Below are positions 33,600-44,291 of a DNA stretch of 64,000 nt, piece by piece. The stretch lies in contig DAIRSI010000008.1 of assembly GCA_036804505.1 (NCBI GenBank), forward strand, positions 61,871 through 125,870, given 5' to 3'. A program made the position numbers and the translations under genes. Each line of letters begins with the position of its first letter. The stretch's first letter is position 1. Under the pieces are notes generated by a model. That model had not been told where the DNA came from and did not search any database. It saw only the letters and a list, made by a program, of their open reading frames with translations. The DNA is from Phocaeicola_A sp036804505 (GTDB lineage: Bacteria > Bacteroidota > Bacteroidia > Bacteroidales > Bacteroidaceae).

Positions 33600-36500
33600 A
33601 TGAGGAAAACACTTACTATTTTTCTGCTTTTGGCACTGCTTTGCAAACTGACAGTCAAAGCACAACCCCTGTTCAACGAAGAGCGATTCTCCGCAAACAA
33701 TGGCATTCGCAGCGTAGTGCAAGGTGCTTTTCAAGACAATCAGGGTTATCTTTGGTTTGCTACCTGGAGCGGACTTGAGAAATATGACGGGTACTCTTTC
33801 AAAAGCTATAAGTCGCATGTGGGTGACGGATCTACCTTGACCAATAATCGTATAGTTTCCGTTCAAGAAGGATGGAACAGCAATCTGTGGTGTTGTACCT
33901 ATGATAACAGAGCCTTTCTTTTCGATGTCCATAATGAATTTTTTATTGATGTGCTTCTTCCCATAGAGCAAACCATGAAACGGAAAAATGTGGTCCAATC
34001 ACTTTATACTTTGCCGAAAGGTGTTACGTGGATAGTCTGCTCAGGAGGATTTACCTACCGTGTGGATGAACGGCACTTGAAGGAGGAAGGGGCCATCAGA
34101 TATTTCGGGACTTTCGACGGTTCTTTACGCGGTGACTATGTTTACGGGGTCTTTCAGGATAAAGAGAAAAATGAATGGATTCTGACCGATAAAGGGCCTA
34201 CGGTCCTTGGACACAAGTCCATCGATTGTAATTATCCGTTTCAATTTCATCAGGAAAGAGGTAATTCCATCTGGATGATAACCCCCTCCGGATTTTTGGC
34301 CAGATATGACAAACGGAAAAGACAGGTTATTCCTGTTTCAATTCCTTATCCCATACAGAGAGTCAGGAGTCTGAATATGATGAGAAACGGTACATTGACC
34401 ATTGGAACCGATTCGGGGCTATTGCTTTATTCCACCGTCTCCGGGCTTTTTGAAAAAGCGACTGAGACGAAGAATAATCCGACAATCTTCATCGGTGAAG
34501 ACCATTTGGGGGATATCTGGTTTGTCGACAAGCAAAAGGGTGTCAGTCGATATGATTGCAAGAAGAAAAACGTATCACATTATTTCACATTAGATGAATA
34601 CCTTCCGGAAACGGAACAGACCGGCGGCTATTTCTTTCATGAAGACAAGGACCGTAACATTATCGTATGGCCTAAATATGGAGTTCTTGGTTACTATGAT
34701 TCGGCTACCGACCGTTTGGTACCGGTAATGACCAACGGGTCCTATATAGACATGAAGACATTCTTTTTCGACAGACAAGGAAATCTGTGGCATTCGGATC
34801 AGCATAATTTGGGCAAGCTTTCGGTGTTTAACCGGCATTTTCAATTGGAAAACAATGCATCCGAGGTTCGTTCTCTTTTTGTAGACAGACAGAAGAGAAT
34901 CTGGATTGCCTCCAAAGACGGCTGTATCAAGATAGAGGATGCCAATCGGGTTTTGGTAGGTTATTTAAATACTCAGGGGAGAATTACACGAGAAAGGGTA
35001 ATTTTCGGAGGCAATGTTTACGGCATGATGCAGGAAACCGACGGAACTCTTTGGCTCGGCATGAGAAATAGCGGGCTCGTCATTCTTAAACCCATGTCAC
35101 CGAAGGAAGATTCCTACAAAGTCATTACCTATAAGAATGATAAAAACAATCCTTACAGCCTAAGTGATAACAGCATTTTTTCTATTCTTAAAGATAGTCG
35201 CGGACATATTTGGATAGGCACTTATGGGGGAGGGTTGAATCTGGTTCAGAATGCCGGTGATTTGACGCATCTCGGATTCATTAACAAGAACAATCAGATG
35301 ATGACTTATCCGAAGAATTTCTATTCCAAGGTACGCTATCTGTATGAAGACCATAATGCTGTGTTCGTCTGTACGACTGACGGTCTTTTGACATTCTCCG
35401 TTCAAAACAATAATCCCGGGAATATCAAGTTTTACATAAACGAGAGGAGTCCTTATCGTACAGACGGCTTGAGTAACAACAATGTGATGTACATGTTCAA
35501 GGACAGCCGGGGGCATCTTTATGCAGTAGAATACGGTGGAGGGTTCAGCCGCCTCTTGTCAACTAACTATCTCACCAATCATTTGGTCTTCAAGTCCTAT
35601 AGCGAAAAAGAAGGGCTGTTGTCCGATTTGGCTTTGTCCATGGTGGAGGACAGTCAAGGCTTTCTATGGATTTTCATGGAAAGAGGCATCTCACGATTCA
35701 ATCCCGAAAAGGAAACTTTCACGAATTTCAAGAATGATTTCTTCATGGGCGAGTTCTCCATATCCGAATGCCTGCCTGTCATCGACGGTCGTCATGATAT
35801 CTGTGTAGGTACGGATGCGGGAGTTCTCTGCTTTTCTTCCACGCGGTTGAAAAAACGGAATTTCATTCCACATATTGTCTTTACGGAGGTGAAGTCCCAA
35901 AATAAATTGTTCAAAAGCAGTCGTTATGATTACAACACCTTGGAGATAGAACCTGACGAACGGAGTTTTTCCATTCGTTTTGCTGCACTGGATTATGCAA
36001 GTTCGGATGAGATAAACTATGCATATCGTCTGAAGGGTGGTGAGAACGAGTGGCATTATACCGGGACCAGCCGTGAAGCCAATTATATAAATGTGCCCCA
36101 TGGAACGTATGAATTTCAAGTGAAATCCACTAATGGAGACGGGGTGTGGTGCAACAATGTCCGCACATTGAAAATTATTGTCAAGCCGACCTTTTGGGAA
36201 ACCCCTTGGGCCTGGATTATCTATGTGCTGATGTTTTGCCTGGTGGCAAGTGTCATTGCTTATTTCATGTTCTATATTTACCGTTTGCGTCATCAGGTGG
36301 ACATAGAACAGAAACTTTCGGATGTAAAGCTGCGCTTCTTCACGGATATATCCCATGAATTGCGCACTCCGCTCACTTTGATTGGAAGCCCGATTGATGA
36401 GGTTCTGGAACATGAAAATCTTACTGACCAGGCCAGGAACTACCTGCAGGTAGCCAAGAACAATTCCGACCGGATGCTGAGGCTCATTAATCAGATTCTC

Positions 36501-37907
36501 GATTTTCGGAAAATCCAGAACAATAAGATGAAGATTCTGGTAGAAGAGATTGAAATCGTTTCTTTCTTATCCAAGATTGCCGATAACTTCCGTTCCGTTG
36601 CCGAAGAAAGACATCTGCAATATAGATATGAATCCCGGATAGACCGTCAGATTGTTTGGGGAGATCGGGACAAACTCGAAAAAATCTTTTATAATCTGAT
36701 ATCCAATTCTTTCAAATATACGCCCGAAGGAAAAGGCATTATGGTTTCATTGTTTCGCGACGGTGATTCTTTGTCTGTACGTATATCCGATGAAGGCATC
36801 GGTATCAGTCCGATGAAATTCTCCAAGTTGTTCCAACGGTTTGAAACACTGGCTAATCAGAATATCATGCAGCCTTCTTCCGGTATCGGTTTGTCATTGG
36901 TGAAAGAGTTTGTGGAACTTCATCATGCAAAAATAGATGTGAAGAGCACTGTAGGAAAAGGCAGTGAATTCACAGTCACGTTCCTTTTGGGGAAGGAACA
37001 TTTCATCGGCGATGAACGTGCCGAATTTATTTTGAACGATACAAAGGAATCCGGGAATCCGGCAGGATCCCTGGACGATGAAGAGAACGAGGAAGAACAT
37101 GGAACTGACAGACTCTCCATCCTTATTGTTGAAGACAACAAGGAATTGAGTTCTTTCTTGAAAAGCGTATTGGGACATACCTATTCCGTGATAGAGGCGC
37201 CCGACGGCTTGCAAGGATTTCATGCCGCCATTGAGAATATTCCGGATATTATCATCACGGACATCATGATGCCGGTAATGGATGGCATGGAAATGGTCAG
37301 AAAAATTAAGGCCGATAAGAATATATGTCATATTCCTATTATTGTTTTGACTGCCAAAGCATCTTTGGATGACCGTATAGCCGGAATAGAGACAGGAATA
37401 GATGATTATCTGACAAAGCCTTTCAGTGCGACCTATCTGAAAGCCAGGGTCGTAGCTTTGCTCGAGCAGAGACGGCTGTTGCAGGAACGTTATGTATTGT
37501 TATTGTCAGGAAACAGCAAGGAAAAGAATCTGAATGATTTGAGTTCCCAACTGGCCAAACCTGTGGTCAGCAGTTATGATGAAGAATTCGTGAAGAAAAT
37601 TATGGAATTCATCGAGAACAATATAGAGGAGCCGAATCTCACCATTGATGAATTTGCTGAGTATCTGAACATGAGCCGTACTGTCTTTTATAGAAAACTC
37701 AAGGCCATGACCGGATTGTCGCCCATAGAGTTCATTATGAAGATGAGGATTCACAGAGCGGCGCAACTGATTGAAAATGCTGAATATACTTTCTCCCAGA
37801 TAGCCTATATGAGCGGGTTTACCGACCCTAAATATTTCAGCAAATGCTTCAAACGGTTTATGGGGGTTACTCCCAGTGAATACAAGGAAAATTTACGAAA
37901 GGGGTAA
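33600..37907 (+). CDS. Hybrid two-component system sensor/regulator of the pectin locus
   Basis: The 1435-residue protein is a one-polypeptide signalling chain. Signal peptide (MRKTLTIFLLLALLCKLTVK), a periplasmic two-part propeller (about 25-740, blades such as NQGYLWFATWSGLEKYDGYS and DSRGHIWIGTYGGGLNLVQ), a Y_Y_Y domain (about 775-850), a membrane helix (about 868-892), HisKA with H919 in FTDISHELRTPLTLIG, HATPase (SSGIGLSLVKEF), receiver with D1221 in DIIITDIMMPVMDG and a C-terminal AraC HTH (about 1335-1435). Such regulators bind an oligosaccharide in the periplasm and switch on the adjacent PUL, here SusC/D and three pectinesterases. The GTG at 33546 is rejected because the signal peptide begins at 33600. 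Confidence 0.96.
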   Translation: MRKTLTIFLLLALLCKLTVKAQPLFNEERFSANNGIRSVVQGAFQDNQGYLWFATWSGLEKYDGYSFKSYKSHVGDGSTLTNNRIVSVQEGWNSNLWCCTYDNRAFLFDVHNEFFIDVLLPIEQTMKRKNVVQSLYTLPKGVTWIVCSGGFTYRVDERHLKEEGAIRYFGTFDGSLRGDYVYGVFQDKEKNEWILTDKGPTVLGHKSIDCNYPFQFHQERGNSIWMITPSGFLARYDKRKRQVIPVSIPYPIQRVRSLNMMRNGTLTIGTDSGLLLYSTVSGLFEKATETKNNPTIFIGEDHLGDIWFVDKQKGVSRYDCKKKNVSHYFTLDEYLPETEQTGGYFFHEDKDRNIIVWPKYGVLGYYDSATDRLVPVMTNGSYIDMKTFFFDRQGNLWHSDQHNLGKLSVFNRHFQLENNASEVRSLFVDRQKRIWIASKDGCIKIEDANRVLVGYLNTQGRITRERVIFGGNVYGMMQETDGTLWLGMRNSGLVILKPMSPKEDSYKVITYKNDKNNPYSLSDNSIFSILKDSRGHIWIGTYGGGLNLVQNAGDLTHLGFINKNNQMMTYPKNFYSKVRYLYEDHNAVFVCTTDGLLTFSVQNNNPGNIKFYINERSPYRTDGLSNNNVMYMFKDSRGHLYAVEYGGGFSRLLSTNYLTNHLVFKSYSEKEGLLSDLALSMVEDSQGFLWIFMERGISRFNPEKETFTNFKNDFFMGEFSISECLPVIDGRHDICVGTDAGVLCFSSTRLKKRNFIPHIVFTEVKSQNKLFKSSRYDYNTLEIEPDERSFSIRFAALDYASSDEINYAYRLKGGENEWHYTGTSREANYINVPHGTYEFQVKSTNGDGVWCNNVRTLKIIVKPTFWETPWAWIIYVLMFCLVASVIAYFMFYIYRLRHQVDIEQKLSDVKLRFFTDISHELRTPLTLIGSPIDEVLEHENLTDQARNYLQVAKNNSDRMLRLINQILDFRKIQNNKMKILVEEIEIVSFLSKIADNFRSVAEERHLQYRYESRIDRQIVWGDRDKLEKIFYNLISNSFKYTPEGKGIMVSLFRDGDSLSVRISDEGIGISPMKFSKLFQRFETLANQNIMQPSSGIGLSLVKEFVELHHAKIDVKSTVGKGSEFTVTFLLGKEHFIGDERAEFILNDTKESGNPAGSLDDEENEEEHGTDRLSILIVEDNKELSSFLKSVLGHTYSVIEAPDGLQGFHAAIENIPDIIITDIMMPVMDGMEMVRKIKADKNICHIPIIVLTAKASLDDRIAGIETGIDDYLTKPFSATYLKARVVALLEQRRLLQERYVLLLSGNSKEKNLNDLSSQLAKPVVSSYDEEFVKKIMEFIENNIEEPNLTIDEFAEYLNMSRTVFYRKLKAMTGLSPIEFIMKMRIHRAAQLIENAEYTFSQIAYMSGFTDPKYFSKCFKRFMGVTPSEYKENLRKG

Positions 37908-38057
37908 AAATAATTCATTGCTCCCAATTATTTGATTTTGCATAAATAATGCACCGTTTTCGCTAAATATTACCCCGTTTTTGACATTTATTTGTAGAAT
38001 TTTGTATAAGGCAATAATGCCTAATAATCATTTAATAACTATTTAAAACACTAAAAA

Positions 38058-41042
38058 ATGAAGGATTTAAGAATCTTACTAAAAAAAGCGATGCTTACCT
38101 TACTTATGAGTATGCTATGTACGGTCGCTTTTTCACAAGGTCGTTCCATTTCAGGTACAGTGAAGGACACTTCGGGCGAACCGATTATTGGAGCGAATGT
38201 CACTGTGAAAGGTACAACGAATGGTACCATTACTGATATCAACGGACTCTTTAAATTGGGGGAAGTCAATTCCCGAGCTGTGATTGTCGTGTCCTTTATC
38301 GGTTACACCACACAAGAAATCTCAGTGGGGCAGCAACGCTCTTTCACTATTGTTATGAAAGAAGATACCAAGACATTGGATGAGGTGGTTGTCGTAGGTT
38401 ATGGTACTATGAAAAAATCCGATTTGACGGGTTCCGTATCATCGCTGAATAGCGAACATTTTCAAGTAGGTTCGGGCCTGACGGCTGAGCAAGTCATGAA
38501 AGGTGCCTTCTCCGGTGTTAATATCAGTCAGAACTCAGGAAAGCCCGGTGGCTCAAATACCATCCGAGTTCGTGGCGGGACGTCAATCTCCGCTTCCAAT
38601 GAGCCTTTGTATGTGATTGACGGTGTGCCAATCTCTACTTCTGCAGGTCTCAGTTCTACAAAACTGAATAGTAATGTCGACTATTTTGATGAAGAAGCTA
38701 TCGATCCCTTGTCCAGCCTCAATCCGGACGATATCGAGTCTATCAATATTTTGAAGGATGCCTCCGCAACCGCCATCTACGGATCCCGTGGTGCAAATGG
38801 TGTAATCATGATTACCACCAAACGCGGAAAAGCAGGTAAAACACAATTGGACTATTCTTTCAATACCGGTATTTCCAATGCAACGAAAAAATTGGATGTT
38901 CTCACCGGCGATGAATACCGTTCTGCCGTGAAGAATCTGAATCTTACGTTGGATGATAAAGGCGATAATGCCAATTGGCAGGACCGCATTGAGAGGACCG
39001 CTTTGTCCAACAGCCATTTCCTGTCATTGACGGGTGGTAGTGAAAAAAGCAATTATCGTGCTTCAATCGGCTATAGTGATCAGCAAGGTATTATCAAGGC
39101 TTCCGATGTAACAAATTTCAACAGCCGTATCAACATTACTCATACCGAATTTGACGGAAAGCTGAAATTCGATCTGAACATGAGTTATGGAGAGCAGAAT
39201 ACCAAACAATCTCCTATATCCAATACCGTAGGCAGTGAGATGGGAAGCTGTATTCTTTACGAAGCTTATGTCTTCAATCCGACTTACCCTATTCGTGATG
39301 AGAACGGTGAATACTATGATGTCCCCGCTTATCGTGTCAATCCGGTTTCTTATACCGATGAACTGCTCGATAAGAGAAAAAGCAAGAAATTCCTTGGTAA
39401 TTTAAGTGCCAACTATAACTTCATGAAAGGATTTACCTTCCAAGTCAATGCAGGATATAATACCAATTCAATCAATCGTAATTCCTATATTTCCAAAAAC
39501 AATCTTTTGGGCAACGGATATAATGGATATGTCAGCGTCCAGAATCTGAGCGATTGGTCGAAAGTGTTGGAAACCATATTGAAATACAACCAGAAATTCG
39601 GTAAACATGGAGTAGATGCCATGGCCGGTTATTCCTATCAGTATTTCTATGATGAAGGCAACCATGAGAGTGCTTACGGATTCCTTTCTGATGTGTTCAA
39701 ATGGTATAGCATTCAGGCTGCCACAACTATTGAAACACCTTCAAGTTATGCCGAATGCAACAAATTGATTTCCATGTACGGTCGTGTGAACTATAACTAT
39801 GATGACAGATATTTGTTCACTGCCACTCTTCGTCGTGATGGCTCGAGCCGTTTTGGTGAAGATCATAAGTGGGGCCTCTTTCCGTCAGCTGCTTTTTCCT
39901 GGAGAATATCTCAGGAAAAGTTCTATCACAGCAAGGTGGTTTCCGATTTGAAGTTTCGTGCCAGTTACGGTGTCACCGGTAGCCAGGAAATCGGTAACTA
40001 CAATTCGTTGAGTACTTTGAGTGCAAGTAGTTCGGGTTATATCGTAGGTGGAAAGAAAATCACCATCGTACTGCCGTCACAATATTCAAATCCCGATTTG
40101 AAGTGGGAGGAGACCGCTCAAACCGACATAGGTCTTGATTTCGGTTTGTTCAACGGCCGTATCCAAGGTAACTTGGATTGGTATTACAAGAAGACTTCCG
40201 ATCTTCTGCTTTCCATCGATGTCCCGTCTCCTTCTCTCATTACCAAGCAGATTGCCAATGTTGGATCTGTCCGCAATACCGGTGTCGAATTAGCCTTAAA
40301 TGCCGAGATTATTCGTGCCAAAGATTTCAATTGGAGTGCTAATGTGAATGTCAGCCATAATTCTAATAAGGTATTAAGTCTGCAGAATGACAAGTGGGTA
40401 GGCAAAGACATGAAGACAGCACCTTGCCAGGGTCAGGGTCTTTCGGGACAATACGCACAACTCATTACTCCGGGTCAGCCATTGGGAACATTCTATGGCA
40501 AGAGATTCATCGGTTATGATGCCAAAGGTATTGAACAATACGCCAATAATGGAGAAAGCGAAGTGATTGGAAATGCGCAACCCGATTTGACATACGGTTT
40601 CGGAACCAACCTGCGTTACAAACGCTGGACCATGACCGCCAGTTTCCACGGAACCATCGGAAATGACATTTACAACTGTACGCGTAACAATCTTGCTTAT
40701 CCGAGTAATCTGCCGGGACGTAATGTGTTGAAAGAAGCAGTTACCAGTGGAGTAAGTCGTTCTCAGGCCAAGATTTTCTCTTCGCAGTTTGTTGAAGACG
40801 GTTCATTCCTTCGTTTGGATAATCTGACCGTCGGTTATGAATTCAATGTGAAGAATACCTTCCTTTCTCGTGCCCGTGCATTTGTCACTGCTCAAAATCT
40901 GTTCTGTCTTACCGGATATAAAGGACTTGATCCAGAAGTCAATTCCGAAATCTCCGGCACAGGTGTTGCACCTTTGGGTATCGACTACTTGAGTTATCCT
41001 AAAGCAAGGACCTTTAGTTTCGGTATTAATTTATCATTCTAA
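38058..41042 (+). CDS. SusC-like TonB-dependent outer-membrane transporter
   Basis: The 994-residue protein has a signal peptide (about 1-26, ending TVAFSQ), a carboxypeptidase-D-like domain (SISGTVKDTSGEPIIGANVT), the EVVVVGYGTMKKSDLTGSVS region, a plug (about 120-240: RIRGG-type IRVRGGTSISASNEPLYVID and ATAIYGSRGANGVIMITTK) and a long beta barrel ending in a C-terminal aromatic strand (ARTFSFGINLSF). It takes up oligosaccharides through the outer membrane with SusD as lid. Its substrate is inferred to be a pectin fragment from the neighbours. Confidence 0.97.
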   Translation: MKDLRILLKKAMLTLLMSMLCTVAFSQGRSISGTVKDTSGEPIIGANVTVKGTTNGTITDINGLFKLGEVNSRAVIVVSFIGYTTQEISVGQQRSFTIVMKEDTKTLDEVVVVGYGTMKKSDLTGSVSSLNSEHFQVGSGLTAEQVMKGAFSGVNISQNSGKPGGSNTIRVRGGTSISASNEPLYVIDGVPISTSAGLSSTKLNSNVDYFDEEAIDPLSSLNPDDIESINILKDASATAIYGSRGANGVIMITTKRGKAGKTQLDYSFNTGISNATKKLDVLTGDEYRSAVKNLNLTLDDKGDNANWQDRIERTALSNSHFLSLTGGSEKSNYRASIGYSDQQGIIKASDVTNFNSRINITHTEFDGKLKFDLNMSYGEQNTKQSPISNTVGSEMGSCILYEAYVFNPTYPIRDENGEYYDVPAYRVNPVSYTDELLDKRKSKKFLGNLSANYNFMKGFTFQVNAGYNTNSINRNSYISKNNLLGNGYNGYVSVQNLSDWSKVLETILKYNQKFGKHGVDAMAGYSYQYFYDEGNHESAYGFLSDVFKWYSIQAATTIETPSSYAECNKLISMYGRVNYNYDDRYLFTATLRRDGSSRFGEDHKWGLFPSAAFSWRISQEKFYHSKVVSDLKFRASYGVTGSQEIGNYNSLSTLSASSSGYIVGGKKITIVLPSQYSNPDLKWEETAQTDIGLDFGLFNGRIQGNLDWYYKKTSDLLLSIDVPSPSLITKQIANVGSVRNTGVELALNAEIIRAKDFNWSANVNVSHNSNKVLSLQNDKWVGKDMKTAPCQGQGLSGQYAQLITPGQPLGTFYGKRFIGYDAKGIEQYANNGESEVIGNAQPDLTYGFGTNLRYKRWTMTASFHGTIGNDIYNCTRNNLAYPSNLPGRNVLKEAVTSGVSRSQAKIFSSQFVEDGSFLRLDNLTVGYEFNVKNTFLSRARAFVTAQNLFCLTGYKGLDPEVNSEISGTGVAPLGIDYLSYPKARTFSFGINLSF

Positions 41043-41056
41043 TAATCTGAAGAAAA

Positions 41057-42598
41057 ATGAAAACAAATAAAACAATAATTATATTATTATCCTGTGTAGG
41101 CTTGGGCCTGTTGTCATCCTGCACGGATTTGGATGAAGTAACCTACGGAAGATTGTCTCCCTCTACGTACTATCAGAATGAGTCTGAGGCGCTTTCTTCT
41201 GTTGTAGGAGTATATAGCAAAATGTCGAATTTCTATGCTGCCGGCGGAGAAGGTTGGCGAACAGGAGAGTATGGAACTGACGAACTGTTCTGCCCCGGCC
41301 GTGCCAGCGGCGGTTGGTATGATGAAGGTGTAGATCAGGAAATGACTCATAATTGCACTCCTAATAATGCTCGTTTAAATAGTGCATGGAGTACTGTCTT
41401 TCAGGAAATCGGTGCGGCAAATGCCGTATTGGAAAGTCTGCAATCATCGCCTAATGCAGCCAGTTTTAAAGCGATGATAGCCGAAGTACGTGCTTTGAGA
41501 GCTTTCGGTTACTACAGGGCTATGGATTGGTTTGGCAATGTTCCTATTTTTACAGATGCAAGAGTGGAAGCCAGTAACCTGCCGAAAACCAATACCCGAA
41601 AGGAAGTATATGATTTTGTTGTGAAAGAATTTACGGAGGCAGCGACTGATTTGCCGTCTGTAACGACCGTAAACAGGACTTCCTATTATCCTCGTTTCAC
41701 GAAGGAAGCCATCTATACGGCATTGGCCGAGATCTATTTGAACTCTGAAGTTTATGTTGCAGAGAATCATTATAGTGACTGCCTCACTATGTGCAACAAC
41801 ATTATCAATACAAAAGCCTATTCCCTGCAACCAAGCGTAGGGGATTGTTTCCTTGCCAATAATGAAAACAATTCCGAGGTTATATCCGCTTTCTCCATCG
41901 ACCCTTCGAAAGGTGTCGGAGGCAACCAGTATATTTTGTATGCACAGCCCAACCTTGACCAGAAGAAATATAGTCTTCCTTTCGGTCCGGCCAACGGCTA
42001 TTGTTTCGATGATACAGCCTTGAAACGCTATGAAGCAGGCGATGCCCGTCTGAGTTTGCTGGAATATGGTCCCCAGTATTATCAGGATGGTGTGACACCG
42101 CTTTGCGATTCCAAAGGTGTCCAGCTTAATCTGATTACTTTGGTTGATGCTACCCGAATGGCTGCTCAGGACAATGAGGGCTATAGAGTGCTGAAATATT
42201 CTCCGGTAGGAGCTACATTCTCCGGCTATAACGGCAATAATGACTATGTGATGGATCGTTATGCCAATGTATTGCTGATGAAGGCTGAGGCTTTGTTCCG
42301 CTTGAATCAGAGTACAAGCGAAGCTTTGGCACTGGTGAACCAGATTCGTGTAAGAAGCAAATGTACGCCTTGGACAGAGCTAAGTCTGAAAAAGATTGAA
42401 GAAGAGCGTGCCCGCGAGTTTATTTGGGAAGGCAAGCGTCGTTATGACATGATACGTTTCGGAACTTATTTCACAAATACGTGGTTCTTCAAGCAAAAGG
42501 CGGAAAATGCGACTTCTGATGCATGGAGAGGTATTTATCCTATACCGGCCATTCAGATGACGAATAATCCGAATCTTACTCAGAACCCGGGTTATTAA
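41057..42598 (+). CDS. SusD/RagB-like surface glycan-binding lipoprotein
   Basis: The 513-residue protein has a lipobox (LGLLSSC, Cys22), the SusD start TDLDEVTYGRLSPSTYYQNE, the TPR core (IAEVRALRAFGYYRAMDWFG) and the RagB/SusD C-terminal part (LLMKAEALFRLNQSTSEALA, followed by ERAREFIWEGKRRYDMIRFG). It captures glycan and forms a lid on the SusC partner encoded 14 bp upstream. A hairpin terminator follows. Confidence 0.97.
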   Translation: MKTNKTIIILLSCVGLGLLSSCTDLDEVTYGRLSPSTYYQNESEALSSVVGVYSKMSNFYAAGGEGWRTGEYGTDELFCPGRASGGWYDEGVDQEMTHNCTPNNARLNSAWSTVFQEIGAANAVLESLQSSPNAASFKAMIAEVRALRAFGYYRAMDWFGNVPIFTDARVEASNLPKTNTRKEVYDFVVKEFTEAATDLPSVTTVNRTSYYPRFTKEAIYTALAEIYLNSEVYVAENHYSDCLTMCNNIINTKAYSLQPSVGDCFLANNENNSEVISAFSIDPSKGVGGNQYILYAQPNLDQKKYSLPFGPANGYCFDDTALKRYEAGDARLSLLEYGPQYYQDGVTPLCDSKGVQLNLITLVDATRMAAQDNEGYRVLKYSPVGATFSGYNGNNDYVMDRYANVLLMKAEALFRLNQSTSEALALVNQIRVRSKCTPWTELSLKKIEEERAREFIWEGKRRYDMIRFGTYFTNTWFFKQKAENATSDAWRGIYPIPAIQMTNNPNLTQNPGY

Positions 42599-42607
42599 AT
42601 GCTTATT

Positions 42608-42641
42608 CAACAGGAGGAAGATGCATTCTTCCTCCTGCTTG
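42608..42641 (+). terminator. Hairpin after susD
   Basis: AGGAGGAAGA pairs with TCTTCCTCCT around TGCAT, with the stem extended by CAA/TTG around one mismatch. No long T-run follows. Such hairpins commonly lower read-through from susCD into the enzyme genes. Confidence 0.7.
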
Positions 42642-42669
42642 TTAAATAAACTAATATCATATTCTTGAA

Positions 42670-44190
42670 ATGAAACGTATTCCTATTGTACTCTTTTGTT
42701 TGTTTATATTTCTCTTTGTCTGGGGAAAAGGTGTGGCGGCAAACTTGTCTCTTGAAAAGTCCTATCCGTCGGACCATGAAATGTATCAGACTTGTCAAGG
42801 CAATGTTTCCTTGATTTTTAATCAGAATATCAGGCTTCACAACAATCTTTCTGTCTTGCTGGATGGGGTTGTGATGAATTGTCGGGTGGATGGTCGTACC
42901 TTGACGGTACCTTATGAATCCCTTGAACGGGGAACGGACCATTTGCTCGTGCTCAAGACCGATGCACTTGTGGGAACGGACAAGTCAACATTAAACCGCC
43001 AGATAAACATACATTTCCGCACTGTCAGTCAGCCGAAAGTGCAGGTTCGGAAGATTCCCGATTTCATCGTCGATGGAACAGAAGGGAAAACCTTTACGGA
43101 TGCCATAGAAGCTGCCAATAAGCAGACGACAAAGGATAGATTCATCATTTTTTTAAGAAAAAAGACCGATGGTTACGATATAGGATTCAAGGATTACGGA
43201 AACATTTACATGTTTCACGGGATGAAGCCTCAATATGGTGCTGTGCTTCAGAAAGAGAATGTTTCCATTGTAGGAGAAGACAATGGCAATACTTCTGTTT
43301 TTCATCGTTCCGTAAGAGAAGGTATCAGTTCCACGGCAGTGTTGGTTCTTGATTCCACGGCTAATCATTTTTATATGCAGGATGTAGTTGTGAAAAATAC
43401 GATGCCGTTTGTCGGTGATCCTACCCGTGCGGTTACCATTCAGGAAAAAAGTTCGCATAATATTTATAAGAATGTGAGGCTGATAAGCGGTCAGGATACC
43501 TATTATACTCAGAATACAAAGACCTATCTGGAAGATTGCGAAGTACATGGAACCATCGACTATATATGCGGTTCCGGAGACGTCTTTTTCAAGAATACCC
43601 TTCTTTGTGAAGGACCTTGGCCGGGCAATATGCTCACGGCGCATAACGGGAGGTATTGCAGGTACGGATATGTCTTTGACCATTGCACTGTAGTCGGAGA
43701 ACAAGGTTTCTATTACGGTCGTCCCTGGTATAATTTCTGCAAGACAGTGTTTCTGCATACCCGGCTTATAGCCACTCCCTATCAGCAAGGATGGAACGCG
43801 CCCATTCATCCGGCACCGGATGCCTTGCTAGGGGAATATGACAATCGTAATTCGGAAAATGTCTTTTATTCTGCCCGTGGCAAAAGGCTTTCAGCGTCCG
43901 AAGCAGCTGCCTACACGGTGGAAAATGTATTGGGATATGATGACAATTGGCGTCCGGCCCAATATACATTGCAATCACCTTCACCTTCGGATGTCCGTGT
44001 CACGGGTTCGGCTTTGCAGTGGAAGGATAGTGACAAAGTTTTGTATTGGGCTATCGTGAAAGATGGAAACATCATTGATTTTACCACCCGGAACAGTTAC
44101 CGGCTGGAATCTCAGGGAAAATATTCCGTGAGGGCCGCCAATCTGATGGGAGGTTTAGGAAGCGCTTCAGAGGAAGTTGCCTTTAAATAG
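42670..44190 (+). CDS. Pectinesterase (CE8) with N-terminal Ig-like and C-terminal Fn3-like domains
   Basis: The 506-residue protein removes methyl esters from homogalacturonan. A signal peptide (to about 24, GVAA) precedes an Ig-like domain (25-118: SYPSDHEMYQTCQGNVSLIF). The CE8 parallel beta helix follows (about 130-430) with GQDTYYTQNTKTYLEDCEVH, then GTIDYICGSGDVFF (catalytic Asp) and FYYGRPWYNF (substrate Arg). The tail (about 440-506) is Fn3-like. All main CE8 residues are present. It lies 71 bp after susD past a hairpin; no lipobox, so probably periplasmic. Confidence 0.92.
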   Translation: MKRIPIVLFCLFIFLFVWGKGVAANLSLEKSYPSDHEMYQTCQGNVSLIFNQNIRLHNNLSVLLDGVVMNCRVDGRTLTVPYESLERGTDHLLVLKTDALVGTDKSTLNRQINIHFRTVSQPKVQVRKIPDFIVDGTEGKTFTDAIEAANKQTTKDRFIIFLRKKTDGYDIGFKDYGNIYMFHGMKPQYGAVLQKENVSIVGEDNGNTSVFHRSVREGISSTAVLVLDSTANHFYMQDVVVKNTMPFVGDPTRAVTIQEKSSHNIYKNVRLISGQDTYYTQNTKTYLEDCEVHGTIDYICGSGDVFFKNTLLCEGPWPGNMLTAHNGRYCRYGYVFDHCTVVGEQGFYYGRPWYNFCKTVFLHTRLIATPYQQGWNAPIHPAPDALLGEYDNRNSENVFYSARGKRLSASEAAAYTVENVLGYDDNWRPAQYTLQSPSPSDVRVTGSALQWKDSDKVLYWAIVKDGNIIDFTTRNSYRLESQGKYSVRAANLMGGLGSASEEVAFK

Positions 44191-44214
44191 ATGTGTATTT
44201 AATTATTAAACGGA

Positions 44215-44260
44215 TAAAGAGATTGTCACCGGATATTCAGGTATCCGAGCAATCTCTTTA
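44215..44260 (+). terminator. Hairpin between the first and second pectinesterase genes
   Basis: TAAAGAGATTG (44215-44225) pairs with CAATCTCTTTA (44250-44260), and an inner CGGATA/TATCCG stem closes the loop. TTTATTAG follows. It could end the susCD-linked transcript or set a lower level for the two downstream esterase genes. It also rules out the in-frame start at 44193, which lies before it. Confidence 0.7.
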
Positions 44261-44291
44261 TTTATTAGTTCCAGTTCGAAAAAAAGTGATT

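Noticed and set aside
35691..36413. A 240-codon minus frame inside the hybrid sensor gene
   Set aside because: The plus frame carries the Y_Y_Y, membrane and histidine-kinase motifs; the minus frame is a shadow.
44193..44291. Longer start for the second pectinesterase
   Set aside because: It would translate the intercistronic hairpin and place 33 residues before an obvious signal peptide.
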